Shown in pieces: positions 34,936 to 43,494 of a stretch of 64,000 nucleotides of DNA. Each line of letters opens with the position of its first letter. The stretch's first letter is position 1. The stretch comes from an uncultured Oscillospiraceae bacterium (GTDB lineage: Bacteria; Bacillota; Clostridia; Oscillospirales; Ruminococcaceae). The notes beneath the pieces are model-generated. The model was not told the DNA's origin. It did not search any database and saw only the letters and a program-made list of their open reading frames with translations. The stretch covers positions 1 to 64,000 of the forward strand of contig CAJUHS010000013.1 of the NCBI GenBank assembly GCA_910586535.1, in the 5' to 3' direction. The translations under genes and the position numbers were made by a program.

Positions 34936-35214
34936 AGACACAAACTGATAAACTGACCGGTTTTTAGTCAAATAAACCGGAAAAATCATGTCCTTTGCTT
35001 GAGGATATTTTTTGGGACAGCTTCTGCGGATATATTCATAAAGCGTTAAAAAGAAATAACGTATTTAATTACTGTAAAAACGTTTATGAAGCCTTGCCGC
35101 GGGAATGCCGACGGAAACACGCATAGGCTTTAGGGAATACCGGCTTTAGGGTCATGCCGCGGGTCTGTTTGTTTGTGCGAACAAAAAATTATTTGAATCA
35201 ACGGAGGTAGAGAT
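34936..35214 (+). other. Long 5' leader of the chemoreceptor mRNA
   Basis: About 270 bases of leader. It contains a CCGGTTT/AAACCGG hairpin near the start (about 34959-34981), the direct repeat GGCTTTAGGG (35126-35135 and 35142-35151), and a CCGCGG at each end of the last segment (about 35097 and 35157), which can pair. I could not fit it to a known riboswitch class. Confidence 0.45.
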
Positions 35215-37200
35215 ATGTTCAGAAACATGAAAATGAAAACCCTGCTGTCTTTGGGAGTCGGATTTGTGTCCCTTATCTGTCTTACGGTATCGGGTCTTGT
35301 CATCGGCGGCAAAGTCAGCGACATAACGAGGGAAGCGGCTATCGAAAATATGACTACTTCTCTGGCGGGTCAGGCGTCTGTAATCGATCTTTTCGTTTCC
35401 GATTCGGAAAGAATGCTTCAAAGCTATGCTTCGGCAGACGAGATAACCAATCTTTTAAAGGAACCCGATAATGCCGACTACATAAGCGCTGCTCAGGCTT
35501 ACACAGAGAAATATTTCTCAAAGCTCAACCAGTGGGAGGGAATATACCTCAGCAACTGGGACACCAAGGTTCTTGCCCATTCATCTGCCGGAGCAGTTGG
35601 AATGGTAACAAGAACGGGAGACGCTCTTGAACCCTACAGGCAGACTATGACAAGTTCAAGCGACGGATTTTTCAACGGAGGCGCATTCGTATCCCCTGCG
35701 TCGGATCAGCTTATATTCAATCTCCGCATGGCGATATACGACGATAACGGCGATCCTATGGGTTTCGTGGGCGGAGGTCCTTTCATCTCTGGCTTGAACG
35801 AGCTTCTTGAGGGTCCTGAGATCGCCGAGCTGGAAAACGAGACATACGCCGTAATCGACGCTGCAAATCTGATATACGCTTATCATACCGACAGCAGCAT
35901 GATAACCGTTCCAATAGAGGACAGCGCTCTTCTTGAGGTTGCCGAAAAGGTAAAAATCGGCGAGGAAAGCGGTGTTTTATACGATTCGGGAAACATGATA
36001 GTTTACAGAAACATACCCGGACTTAACCTGATCGTTACTATGCAGGACAGTGAAACAGAGCTTCTTTCGGACAGTATTGCCGTAATAAAAATATTTGTTG
36101 CCTTTATTGTAATGACTGTAATTTTGGTAATAATTGCTACGGTCATCGTATCACGATTTGCTACCGCTCCGCTGAAAAAAGTTACTACGGCGGTAAACAC
36201 TCTGGGTTCTCTTGCGCTTAACGCAAACTGGCAGATATCGGAATATACGGGAACCAAAAGCGAAGTCGGCAGGATAGCAACTTCGGTAAGCTCTCTTACC
36301 AAGGCTCTGCAGAATATCGTTTCCACTCTTTCGGATTGTTCCCGCACGCTTAACAGCGGATCAAAGGTAATGATAAGCACGGTTTCATCGCTGTCAACCT
36401 GTGCCAACGACAACACCGTAACCGCCGAAGATCTTTCCTCCGGCGTTACATACGCCAACAGCGCTATTCAGAAGGTCAACAAGGATATAGTAACTATCAG
36501 TAAGATAATGTCCGACAGCAGATCGACAAATTCCGAAAGGATAAAATCAGCCGACAAGTTGATGGAGAGCGCTGAAAAAATGTTTTCAAATATAACACTG
36601 AAAACTGAGGAGACGGAAACGGACATAAACTTGTCCATGGGATACTTGAATAATTTCTCGCACATAAACGATAACGTGACACGTATTCAGAGCATAGCAA
36701 GGCAGACGCAGCTTCTTGCGATAAACGCGTCTATAGAGTCTTCAAAGGCTGGAGAAGCCGGAAAAGGATTTGCTGTAGTAGCTTCCGAAATAAAGGATCT
36801 CTCGGAAAATTCCTCTAAAGCGGCGGACGCCATTTACGACGTATGCATGGAAATGAATGCAAACATTGGAAACATTCGCTCCTGTTTTGAGGATATCATC
36901 AGCTTTATGAAAAACGACATTGTAGACGTTTTCAATAGTATGCAGGATATTTCCGAAAACCTGAAAGCCGCTATCGAGGGACTTAACAATGACATGGACA
37001 AAATATCCGGTATTATCGGCAGTATCAGCAGGGAGGCGCGTGAACTTAACGGCGTCGTTGCTAAAAACGAGTCCGGCGTAGAGAATATTTCCGCCAAAGT
37101 CCAAGTCACATACTCAATGGTGCAGAAGCTTAACGATCTTATCGTTAAAAATATGGAAACGGCGCGCAATATTAACGAGATTCTTTCCAATTTCAGCTAA
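35215..37200 (+). CDS. Methyl-accepting chemotaxis protein with Cache sensor
   Basis: A 661-residue chemoreceptor. Membrane helices lie at about 8-30 and 283-306, and the region between is a dCache-type extracellular ligand domain (WEGIYLSNWDTKVLAHS, FISGLNELLEG). The HAMP-like linker after the second helix is short and poorly conserved. The signalling hairpin tip is clear at about 490-530 (IARQTQLLAINASIESSKAGEAGKGFAVV in family order). No other chemotaxis gene is in the window. AACGGAGGTAGAG precedes the ATG. Confidence 0.92.
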   Translation: MFRNMKMKTLLSLGVGFVSLICLTVSGLVIGGKVSDITREAAIENMTTSLAGQASVIDLFVSDSERMLQSYASADEITNLLKEPDNADYISAAQAYTEKYFSKLNQWEGIYLSNWDTKVLAHSSAGAVGMVTRTGDALEPYRQTMTSSSDGFFNGGAFVSPASDQLIFNLRMAIYDDNGDPMGFVGGGPFISGLNELLEGPEIAELENETYAVIDAANLIYAYHTDSSMITVPIEDSALLEVAEKVKIGEESGVLYDSGNMIVYRNIPGLNLIVTMQDSETELLSDSIAVIKIFVAFIVMTVILVIIATVIVSRFATAPLKKVTTAVNTLGSLALNANWQISEYTGTKSEVGRIATSVSSLTKALQNIVSTLSDCSRTLNSGSKVMISTVSSLSTCANDNTVTAEDLSSGVTYANSAIQKVNKDIVTISKIMSDSRSTNSERIKSADKLMESAEKMFSNITLKTEETETDINLSMGYLNNFSHINDNVTRIQSIARQTQLLAINASIESSKAGEAGKGFAVVASEIKDLSENSSKAADAIYDVCMEMNANIGNIRSCFEDIISFMKNDIVDVFNSMQDISENLKAAIEGLNNDMDKISGIIGSISREARELNGVVAKNESGVENISAKVQVTYSMVQKLNDLIVKNMETARNINEILSNFS

Positions 37201-37207
37201 AAACCAA

Positions 37208-37260
37208 AGCGTATAAAAATTCCCCGTATCTGTTGCAGATACGGGGAATTTTTATACGCT
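37208..37260. terminator. 25-bp perfect hairpin, bidirectional terminator
   Basis: Arms 37208-37232 and 37236-37260 are exact reverse complements with a TTG loop. The stem includes A5/T5 runs at both ends, so it can stop transcription from the chemoreceptor (plus) and from the MATE gene (minus). Confidence 0.9.
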
Positions 37261-37269
37261 GCACTTTTA

Positions 37270-38601
37270 TTAAAAGTAACGATACTTTTTCCGCTTTAAG
37301 AAAATAAATATTACTGTGATAGCGGCTGCTGTAAATTCCGCTGCCGCTGCGGACATCCATATGCCGTCAACGCCCCATATAAGCGGGAGCACGATGACCG
37401 CCGCGACCTGAAATACCAGCGTCCTCAAAAAGGATATAAGCGCAGATGTCAGTCCGTCGTTTAAAGCTGTAAAAAACGCCGAACCGAAAATTGCAGATCC
37501 GCTAAAAAGAAACGAGAAAGAAAATATCAAAAATCCGCGCAAAGTCAGAGTGAGAAACCCATTGTCACCGCCGGTAAATATAACTGCCAGAGGACGCGCA
37601 AGAAGCTCGGCTGACGTAAACATCACCAAAGATAAAATCGAAATTATCACAATGCTTTTTTTAAGCAGACTTTTAAGCTCGGTATTGTCTCCTGCGCCGT
37701 AATGAAAGCTTATGATCGGCGCAGTCCCTACGGAGTACCCGATAAAAGCTGCAAGGAAAATCATGTTGACATACATAAGCACGCCGTATGCCGCAACGCC
37801 GTCCTCTCCGGCATATTTCATAAGCTGTACGTTATAAAGCATATTTACAAGGGACATTGAAACGTTTGACATCAGCTCTGAGGAGCCGTTGGCGCAAACC
37901 TTTGCAAGCGTTCCAATATCAAATCGTGTCTTTGTCAGCTTCAGACTGCTCGAATTAGGCATGGCAAAATATATAAGCGGGATTATCCCTCCTATTGCCT
38001 GACTTATTGCAGTAGCCGCCGCCGCTCCTGCTATGCCAAATCTGAATACAGCTACCAGAAGAGCATCTCCGATAATGTTGGCAGCACCTGCCGCAGCTGT
38101 TACTGCAAGACCAAGACGTGGTTTTGCCGCTGTTGAGAAAAAGCTCTGGAATTCAAACTGGAGCATATAGAACGGCAGAGCCGGCAGAATGATCCTGCCG
38201 TACAAGACACAGTTTTCCAGAAGCTCATCCTTTGCACCCATGAAAGCCGCGACCGGTCGTATAAAAATCATTCCGAGAACGACAATGACCGAACCGCATA
38301 CGACCGTGGTATAAATAAGCAGTGAAAATTGACGATTAGCTTTTTCACCATTACCTTCGCCCATTGTTTTGGCAATGAGCGCGCTTCCTCCCGCACCGAA
38401 CATGAACCCAACCGCGCCCAGCACCATAAGAAAAGGCATGATAAAATTTACCGCAGTAAAGGGATTTTTCCCAGCAAAATTAGATACGAAATATCCGTCT
38501 GCAACTCCGTACAGCGATGTAAAGATCATCATCATAACTGACGGAAATGTAAAACTGAGCAGTTTCCTGTAGGAAAAACGCTCCGAAATCTGAATGTGCA
38601 T
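37270..38601 (-). CDS. MATE family efflux transporter
   Basis: A 443-residue membrane protein with twelve hydrophobic segments. MATE marks: NPFTAVNFIMPFLMVLGAVGFMFGAGGSALIA at the first half in separate pieces, and GYSVGTAPIISFHYGAG opening the second half. It would export cationic compounds with Na+ or H+. Its gene lies 18 bases after a MarR regulator and shares that regulator's promoter. AGGAGGAATT precedes the ATG. Confidence 0.92.
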   Translation of the reverse strand: MHIQISERFSYRKLLSFTFPSVMMMIFTSLYGVADGYFVSNFAGKNPFTAVNFIMPFLMVLGAVGFMFGAGGSALIAKTMGEGNGEKANRQFSLLIYTTVVCGSVIVVLGMIFIRPVAAFMGAKDELLENCVLYGRIILPALPFYMLQFEFQSFFSTAAKPRLGLAVTAAAGAANIIGDALLVAVFRFGIAGAAAATAISQAIGGIIPLIYFAMPNSSSLKLTKTRFDIGTLAKVCANGSSELMSNVSMSLVNMLYNVQLMKYAGEDGVAAYGVLMYVNMIFLAAFIGYSVGTAPIISFHYGAGDNTELKSLLKKSIVIISILSLVMFTSAELLARPLAVIFTGGDNGFLTLTLRGFLIFSFSFLFSGSAIFGSAFFTALNDGLTSALISFLRTLVFQVAAVIVLPLIWGVDGIWMSAAAAEFTAAAITVIFIFLKRKKYRYF

Positions 38602-38619
38602 AATTCCTCCTGATACCGA

Positions 38620-39054
38620 TTAAATTTTTGAGACTTTTTCGCTTAGCTGATTCATATAACGCTTTGTGAGTTCAATGTAAGTTTCCCGTTCATTCTTTGT
38701 CCATGAAGCAAAAATTTCATTTTCTATATTAATTATTTTCAGAATCGTTTTCTCTGCAAGCGCCATCCCATTTTCGGTCAGACGGACGTTTTTACGGCGG
38801 CCTCCCGCAGCTTCCAAAAAAACCACGTCCTCAGTTTCAAGCTTACGTAAAGCGGAGTTGACCGTCTGCTTATTTATCCCGAAGGCGCAGATATCGCTTA
38901 TCGGACAGCTTCCGCCGTTATTAAGCACTGCGTACAGCACCATCATTGCGCTGTATGTCAGCCCCAGCTTAAAAGCGGCTTCGCGGTATATCGAATCTGT
39001 CTGCGTTATCAGACTGTTAAATCTATTCATATCCGCACATACAAATTTTTTCAT
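38620..39054 (-). CDS. MarR family transcriptional regulator
   Basis: A 144-residue winged-helix protein. The DNA-binding part is at about 50-100: CPISDICAFGINKQTVNSALRKLE, then the wing GGRRKNVRLTENG, with helices at both ends for dimer contact. It precedes the MATE exporter in one operon and probably represses it by binding the palindrome at 39070-39112. AAAGGAGGAACA precedes the ATG. Confidence 0.92.
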   Translation of the reverse strand: MKKFVCADMNRFNSLITQTDSIYREAAFKLGLTYSAMMVLYAVLNNGGSCPISDICAFGINKQTVNSALRKLETEDVVFLEAAGGRRKNVRLTENGMALAEKTILKIINIENEIFASWTKNERETYIELTKRYMNQLSEKVSKI

Positions 39055-39069
39055 ATTGTTCCTCCTTTA

Positions 39070-39120
39070 TGTATGAAATCGTACATATAACATTATAGTA
39101 CGATTTCATACAAAAGTCAA
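39070..39120 (-). promoter_or_regulatory. MarR/MATE promoter with 15-bp palindromic operator
   Basis: The minus-strand promoter is TTGACT (39115-39120), 17 bases, TATAAT (39092-39097). A perfect 15-bp inverted repeat (39070-39084 and 39098-39112, half-site TGTATGAAATCGTAC) has one arm within the spacer and the other over the transcription start. Bound protein would block polymerase; the likely binder is the MarR protein encoded just downstream. Confidence 0.88.
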
Positions 39121-39326
39121 TACCTTTTTAATTTTTCAAAAATAAATTTGCGCCCCCCAAATTAAAAATAAAACGCTCTCATTTTGTTAGGCAATGCGGT
39201 ATAATAAAAATACCGATACAAAGTCTAACTAAACGGGGAGCGTTTCAAATTCTGCGCAGCTTGTTTCTTTTTGTGTTAAGTTTCTTGCTGCAAAATGCAA
39301 CCGACAAGATTGGTTTAAATTTAAAA
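39121..39326. other. Intergenic region, no gene seen
   Basis: AT-rich spacer between the MarR promoter and the terminator at 39327. It has an 8-bp inverted repeat AAACGCTC (39171-39178) / GAGCGTTT (39238-39245) about 60 bases apart, perhaps the ends of a very small decayed element. No coding frame is supported. Confidence 0.35.
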
Positions 39327-39360
39327 CAAAAAATGCCGCCTTAGCTTAGCATGGCGGCAT
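39327..39360 (-). terminator. Terminator of the membrane-anchored surface protein gene
   Basis: ATGCCGCC (39333-39340) / GGCGGCAT (39353-39360); on the minus strand it is followed by TTTTTT. Confidence 0.85.
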
Positions 39361-39374
39361 AAAAAGTTTCGATT

Positions 39375-40082
39375 TTAATAAAATCTTCTTTTGCTTTTGA
39401 TTATAATGATCACAACTACGATAATTACTGCTACGACAACGGTTACTATCACAATAGGAATTATCGGAATGCTTCCGCCTCCGATTTCCGAGGGAGCCTC
39501 GGTTTCAGCTGCGGCAGTTGCAGCCGTTGTCTCAGCTGCTGCCGTTGTTTCGGCAGATGTTGCAGGTTCGGTAACAGCTTCGGTTGTAGTTGCTTCGGTA
39601 GTTGTTACCTCAACCTTTTCACAATTGGTAATAACAAACTTTGTGGCTTTCATTACAATACCGCAGTCGCCGAGACACATATTGTCAACGCCGCTGAAAT
39701 CATCGCTGCCATATGCCGCGGCCATGTCTTCGTACCGAAAGGACGCTGTTGTTTCATCATACTCAAATGGCTCGACCTTTGCCCATATCTGCGGATCGGC
39801 TGTAGAAAAGTTCTGAAGAATAAGCTCTACAGGAGCGCCTATTCCGGTCCATTCGCCGTCAAGCTCGAACTCTACGTTGATGACGCTTTCGGGAGTGAAC
39901 CTTGAGCAGTCAAAAGATGTTTTTTGAAAAGTAATTGATTGTCCCCACGAGCCGCTGGAGTTTTTAGCCATTGTTGTAGGAAGCTCAACGTCTTCGGTTT
40001 CCGCCGAAACGCAAACCGACATAATGACGGCGGTAAGGCACAAAATTGCCGCTGAAAGAACGGTTTTTAAAATTTTTTTCAT
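39375..40082 (-). CDS. Membrane-anchored secreted protein with CBM-like beta domain
   Basis: A 235-residue exported protein: signal peptide (cut near VSA-ET, about 27), a single beta-rich domain of about 125 residues (GSWGQSITFQKTSFDCSRF, PVELILQNFS, WAKVEPFEYD, AAAYGSDDFSGVDNMCLGD), a Thr/Ala/Glu linker, and a C-terminal helix with basic stop (KSKRRFY). The domain resembles modules attached to ruminococcal cellulases (DUF5620-like; from memory), so it may hold plant fibre at the cell surface. RBS AAGGAGAAGAG. Confidence 0.65.
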   Translation of the reverse strand: MKKILKTVLSAAILCLTAVIMSVCVSAETEDVELPTTMAKNSSGSWGQSITFQKTSFDCSRFTPESVINVEFELDGEWTGIGAPVELILQNFSTADPQIWAKVEPFEYDETTASFRYEDMAAAYGSDDFSGVDNMCLGDCGIVMKATKFVITNCEKVEVTTTEATTTEAVTEPATSAETTAAAETTAATAAAETEAPSEIGGGSIPIIPIVIVTVVVAVIIVVVIIIIKSKRRFY

Positions 40083-40123
40083 ATTCTCTCTTCTCCTTAT
40101 TTTGTATTCGGAAACACATATTA

Positions 40124-40152
40124 ATTTTACTTCATTTAGTTCTATATGTCAA
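40124..40152 (-). promoter_or_regulatory. Promoter of the membrane-anchored surface protein gene
   Basis: Minus-strand TTGACA (40147-40152), 17 bases, TAAAAT (40124-40129). Confidence 0.8.
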
Positions 40153-40318
40153 GAATTTGACAAAATTTCAACACATAGTACAAATCAAAGCTTACCTTAA
40201 AGGATTTCGTTCGTTACTTTGCCAATTTCAATAAAATTCAATGTCGCAGTACTGCCGTTGAATATTTTTTCGCGATACGGGGAAAATACATATTGAGAAC
40301 AGGAAAGGAGCCGGAAAT

Positions 40319-40522
40319 ATGAACGCGGGAAAAATCATTATAAACGAAATAGACAGCCGTCTTGAACGGCTCGGAAGCCATTACCGCGACAAAAAGAACA
40401 CGGACGGCAATCCGTTCGGCGAAATGCTTGCCGCCGAATCAAAGCTTCTCAATACCGCTCTGGCGGGTGAGCTTCGCAGCTTAAAGGAATTTGTTCTGGA
40501 AAATATCGGAACAGGAAATTAA
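40319..40522 (+). CDS. Small hypothetical protein
   Basis: A 67-residue, mostly helical, charged protein (IINEIDSRLERLGSHY, then EMLAAESKLLNTALAG). A strong AGGAAAGGAG site precedes the ATG, which supports translation. Its stop overlaps the convergent TtcA-like gene by 3 bases. No family recognised. Confidence 0.55.
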   Translation: MNAGKIIINEIDSRLERLGSHYRDKKNTDGNPFGEMLAAESKLLNTALAGELRSLKEFVLENIGTGN

Positions 40523-41247
40523 CCCTTATCCTTATACCCCCAGCCGTCCAGACCTGCCCGGCGCACCGCCCCGAAAATGCGGTCGGAAAAGCCCTTGTCT
40601 GCTTTGTTCCGCTCTGCAAGGAACCGTTTGGTCTCCTCGCGGGAGGTGTGCCCGTCGGCGGGACACTTAGATTTAACCACCTCAAGACCGCTTCGTTTTG
40701 CAGCGTTCCGAACTTCCTTTTCGGGCGCGAAAACAAGCGGTCTTATCATTGTTATATCTTTTCTGGAAAGATAGCTTTTCGGCGCAAAGCAACCCAGTCT
40801 GCCCTCGTTGAACAGGTTCATGACAAAAGTTTCCACAGCGTCGTCGTAGTTATGCCCCAACGCTATCTTGTTGCAGCCGGCCTCCTTAGACGCGTCGTGG
40901 AGCGCGCCCCGCCTCATTCTGGCACAGAGACTGCATGGGTTTGTTTCCTGCCGCACGTCAAACACTATCTCGCCGATATGGGTGCGTTTCAGGATAAAGT
41001 CCACGCCCAGCCTTTGGCACATTTTTTCAACGGAGGAGTAGTCTCCGTCCGCACCGCCGAAGCGGGGGTCGAGGGTTATCGCCGTTACTTCATAGTCAAT
41101 GCCGATAAAGCGTTTCAGCCTGACTAATCCCTCCAGCAGTACAAGGCTGTCCTTGCCGCCTGAGACTCCAACGGCTATTTTGTCTCCGTCTTGGATCAGG
41201 TCAAATTCCTGAATCGCCTTTCGCATATAGCCGAGTATTTTTTGCAT
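40519..41247 (-). CDS. TtcA-like tRNA 2-thiocytidine synthetase family protein
   Basis: A 242-residue ATP-dependent thiolase of the TtcA/TilS fold. The PP-loop motif is SGGKDS (29-34). Three cysteines fit the TtcA iron-sulfur cluster ligands: C105 and C108 (NPCSLC) and C195 (KSKCPADG). ALGHNYDDAVET is a further family motif. It would thiolate a tRNA base; the exact position is not certain in Gram-positives. ATG 41247 has GGTGAT upstream. The gene follows the metalloprotease-like gene and prfB on the same strand. Confidence 0.85.
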   Translation of the reverse strand: MQKILGYMRKAIQEFDLIQDGDKIAVGVSGGKDSLVLLEGLVRLKRFIGIDYEVTAITLDPRFGGADGDYSSVEKMCQRLGVDFILKRTHIGEIVFDVRQETNPCSLCARMRRGALHDASKEAGCNKIALGHNYDDAVETFVMNLFNEGRLGCFAPKSYLSRKDITMIRPLVFAPEKEVRNAAKRSGLEVVKSKCPADGHTSREETKRFLAERNKADKGFSDRIFGAVRRAGLDGWGYKDKG

Positions 41248-41268
41248 TTTTATCACCGTACCATATTA

Positions 41269-41736
41269 TTAGTCTATCACCAAATTTTCCATAGACTTTT
41301 CCCCCGTAACCTTTTCTCCCAAAGAGTTAGCCCAGCTTTCCGTATAAAATGAAAAGTACGACAGCTGCTCTTTTGCACGCTTTTTATTGCAGCAAGGCAA
41401 AAATCCCCACAGTGTTGACGGTATGCCTATCACTATAAGATAAAGCGGCCCGAGAATAAGGGACTGTATCGTGTGCCCGTACTCGTGAACAAGAAGCCGC
41501 CGCGAAAGTTCCTCCATTGTGTGGCCGTTTTGCAGCTTTTCATAAAAGAACGGTTCTTCCGTAACAAATACGAACATACCCAATGAAACGCTTGACTTAT
41601 TTTCCCATTCTGTAATTACCGCGCCGTGATAAAAATAATGCCTGGCATGAAAATTCTGCATAAAAACGACTGCGCCCAAAGCGGTTTGAAGTATTCCCCA
41701 CGTGCATTGCCATACGCGGTATAAAACTGTTTTCAT
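41269..41736 (-). CDS. HExxH-motif membrane protein (putative metalloprotease)
   Basis: A 155-residue protein with a hydrophobic N-terminus (about 5-25), the zinc-type motif HEYGHT (about 88-93), and a second hydrophobic part (SLILGPLYLIVIGIPSTLWGF). A conserved-looking tail FYTESWANSLG may supply the third ligand. The group is small and poorly described; protease activity is inferred from the motif only. It lies 14 bases after prfB with a good AAGGAAG site, so it is co-transcribed with it. Confidence 0.65.
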   Translation of the reverse strand: MKTVLYRVWQCTWGILQTALGAVVFMQNFHARHYFYHGAVITEWENKSSVSLGMFVFVTEEPFFYEKLQNGHTMEELSRRLLVHEYGHTIQSLILGPLYLIVIGIPSTLWGFLPCCNKKRAKEQLSYFSFYTESWANSLGEKVTGEKSMENLVID

Positions 41737-41750
41737 AATATTTTTCTTCC

Positions 41751-42875
41751 TTACTTCTGAAGCGTACCATGAGACAGCGCAGTAAGATAAGCATTGATAA
41801 ATCCGTCCAGATCGCCGTCCATGACCGCGCCGATATTGCCGTTTTCAAAGCCTGTGCGGTGGTCTTTCGCAAGGGTGTATGGCATGAAAACATAGGAACG
41901 TATCTGCGCGCCCCATGCAATTTCTTTCTGCACGCCCTTGATGTCCTCGATTTTTTCCAGGTGCTCGCGCTCCTTTATCTCCACCAGCTTGGACATAAGC
42001 ATTTTCATTGCGTAATCCTTGTTCTGGTACTGGCTGCGCTGTGTCTGGCAGGACACAACTATACCTGTGGGCAAATGGGTAAGCCGTACCGCGGAAGAGG
42101 TCTTGTTTACCTTTTGTCCGCCTGCGCCGCTGGCACGGTAGAAGTCAATTTCCAAGTCCTCGGGACGTATCTCTATGTTTGTGTCTGCTTCGCTCATTTC
42201 GGGCATTACTTCAAGGGAGGCAAAGGAGGTATGCCTCCGTCCAGAGCTGTCAAAGGGAGACACCCGCACAAGACGGTGCACGCCTGTTTCCGACTTCAAA
42301 AAGCCGTAGGCGTTTATACCCTCGATAAGCAGGGACGCGGATTTAAGTCCCGCTTCGTCGCCGTCAAGATAGTCAAGAGTAGTGACCTTGTAGCCGTGGC
42401 TTTCCGCCCACATATTGTACATACGGAAAAGCATTTCCGCCCAGTCCTGCGCCTCGGTGCCGCCCGCTCCCGCATGGAAAGTAAGAATAGCGTTTTTGCT
42501 GTCGTATTCCCCTGTAAGAAGAGTAGTCAGCTTCATGGCTTCAAGCTCTTTCTTGAAATTATCCGCGTCACGCTTTATCTCCTGGGCAGTGTCCTCATCG
42601 TCCTCTTCCTCCATGGCAAGCTCTATCATGGTGAGAGCGTCCTCAAGCTTTTCATTCAGCTTGTTATAGCTTTCGATAGTAGCTTCGTCATGCTTGATAG
42701 TCTGCATGATCTTCTGGGAATTTTCAATATCGTCCCAGAAACCGTCCTTTCCGGACTGCTCCTGCAATTCGGCTATCTCGGCTTTCGCCTTGTCAATGTC
42801 AAGTATTTCGTAGAGTTGTTTCATATCCTTTCGGTAGCCCTCCAGCTCCACCCGAAGCTCGTCAAGTAATAACAT
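41751..42875 (-). CDS. prfB: Peptide chain release factor 2
   Basis: A 374-residue RF2 that ends translation at UGA and UAA. The stop-reading motif is SPF (206-208) and the peptidyl-hydrolysis motif GGQ (252-254). The start at 42875 has GGAGG 8 bases upstream. Unlike most prfB genes it has no programmed +1 frameshift: the residues at the classical site, Leu25-Asp26, are encoded in frame as CTT GAC, without the extra T that makes CTT TGA C elsewhere. A 13-bp hairpin in the leader touches the ribosome binding site. Confidence 0.95.
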   Translation of the reverse strand: MLLLDELRVELEGYRKDMKQLYEILDIDKAKAEIAELQEQSGKDGFWDDIENSQKIMQTIKHDEATIESYNKLNEKLEDALTMIELAMEEEDDEDTAQEIKRDADNFKKELEAMKLTTLLTGEYDSKNAILTFHAGAGGTEAQDWAEMLFRMYNMWAESHGYKVTTLDYLDGDEAGLKSASLLIEGINAYGFLKSETGVHRLVRVSPFDSSGRRHTSFASLEVMPEMSEADTNIEIRPEDLEIDFYRASGAGGQKVNKTSSAVRLTHLPTGIVVSCQTQRSQYQNKDYAMKMLMSKLVEIKEREHLEKIEDIKGVQKEIAWGAQIRSYVFMPYTLAKDHRTGFENGNIGAVMDGDLDGFINAYLTALSHGTLQK

Positions 42876-42887
42876 AATAAATTCCTC

Positions 42888-42933
42888 CAAATCAAAATAA
42901 AAGTTTTATGCGGTAAATTGTTATTTTGATTTG
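42888..42933 (-). promoter_or_regulatory. Leader hairpin abutting the prfB ribosome binding site
   Basis: A perfect 13-bp inverted repeat, CAAATCAAAATAA (42888-42900) / TTATTTTGATTTG (42921-42933), 20-base loop. In the mRNA the 3' arm ends in the first base of the GGAGG of prfB. No T run follows. It may influence ribosome access or RNA stability. Confidence 0.6.
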
Positions 42934-42986
42934 TCAGAAAAGCGTGTGCCTATAGGCAATATATTTGTACATAAAAATCTCTTTTC

Positions 42987-43448
42987 TTAAATTTTATTTA
43001 TAGGAAAATACATATAACTCTTTCCCGTTTTTGGACAGGTGAAATCATGCACCGCGCCCGCAAGCTCCATGCTGTTTTCACTCAAATATTCAAGCATTTC
43101 GGGAAAAACATCTTCCTCATTTTCAGCATAAATATACTCATAACTCGGAATGACCCATTTTGTCCAGCCCTCGGGAGCTTCCGCAGTCATATCACACTCG
43201 ACTCCCGCAAGGTACAAGCCCCTTGTAAAGCCATTCTCCCAAGGCATAAATGAACGCGAAAAATCGGACATTGCGCCCCATATTCCGACGATATTTCCAT
43301 CACCGTCTTTTTTCGCCAAATGCTGTATCTCGTTAAAATGGGAATTTGCGTCTTCCCAAAGCCGCTGTATAAATCCCTCTCCGCTGTCCGTAGAGCCTTC
43401 TTTTCCTATAACGGAGAAGGTTTCCTTAACGCATTTTTTCCGTTCCAT
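42987..43448 (-). CDS. GyrI-like small-molecule-binding protein
   Basis: A 153-residue single-domain protein of the GyrI-like/AraC effector-binding type: FSVIGKEGST at the start, then IQRLWEDANSHFNEI, and the late YIYAENEEDVFPEMLEYL and DFTCPKTGKSYMYFPI. Such domains bind hydrophobic cations or drugs. There is no DNA-binding domain, so it acts alone or as a scavenger. GGAGGATATT precedes the ATG. Confidence 0.75.
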   Translation of the reverse strand: MERKKCVKETFSVIGKEGSTDSGEGFIQRLWEDANSHFNEIQHLAKKDGDGNIVGIWGAMSDFSRSFMPWENGFTRGLYLAGVECDMTAEAPEGWTKWVIPSYEYIYAENEEDVFPEMLEYLSENSMELAGAVHDFTCPKTGKSYMYFPINKI

Positions 43449-43494
43449 AATATCCTCCGTTATTTTAGTAATTCCGCTTTTTCGGCGTAATTAT

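Noticed and set aside
34629..34948. Two overlapping short frames before the chemoreceptor promoter
   Set aside because: No ribosome binding sites, AT-rich spacer composition, and one runs through the promoter.
34936..35214. c-di-GMP-I (GEMM) riboswitch before the chemoreceptor
   Set aside because: The leader has GC-rich repeats but lacks the conserved GCAAACC and GACGCAAAGC segments of that class.
39171..39245. Small inverted-repeat element (MITE)
   Set aside because: Arms are only 8 bp, no target duplication is visible, and no second copy was noticed in the window.
41769..42869. 366-codon open frame antisense to prfB
   Set aside because: It mirrors the RF2 gene exactly, has no ribosome binding site and no family motif; prfB itself is certain.
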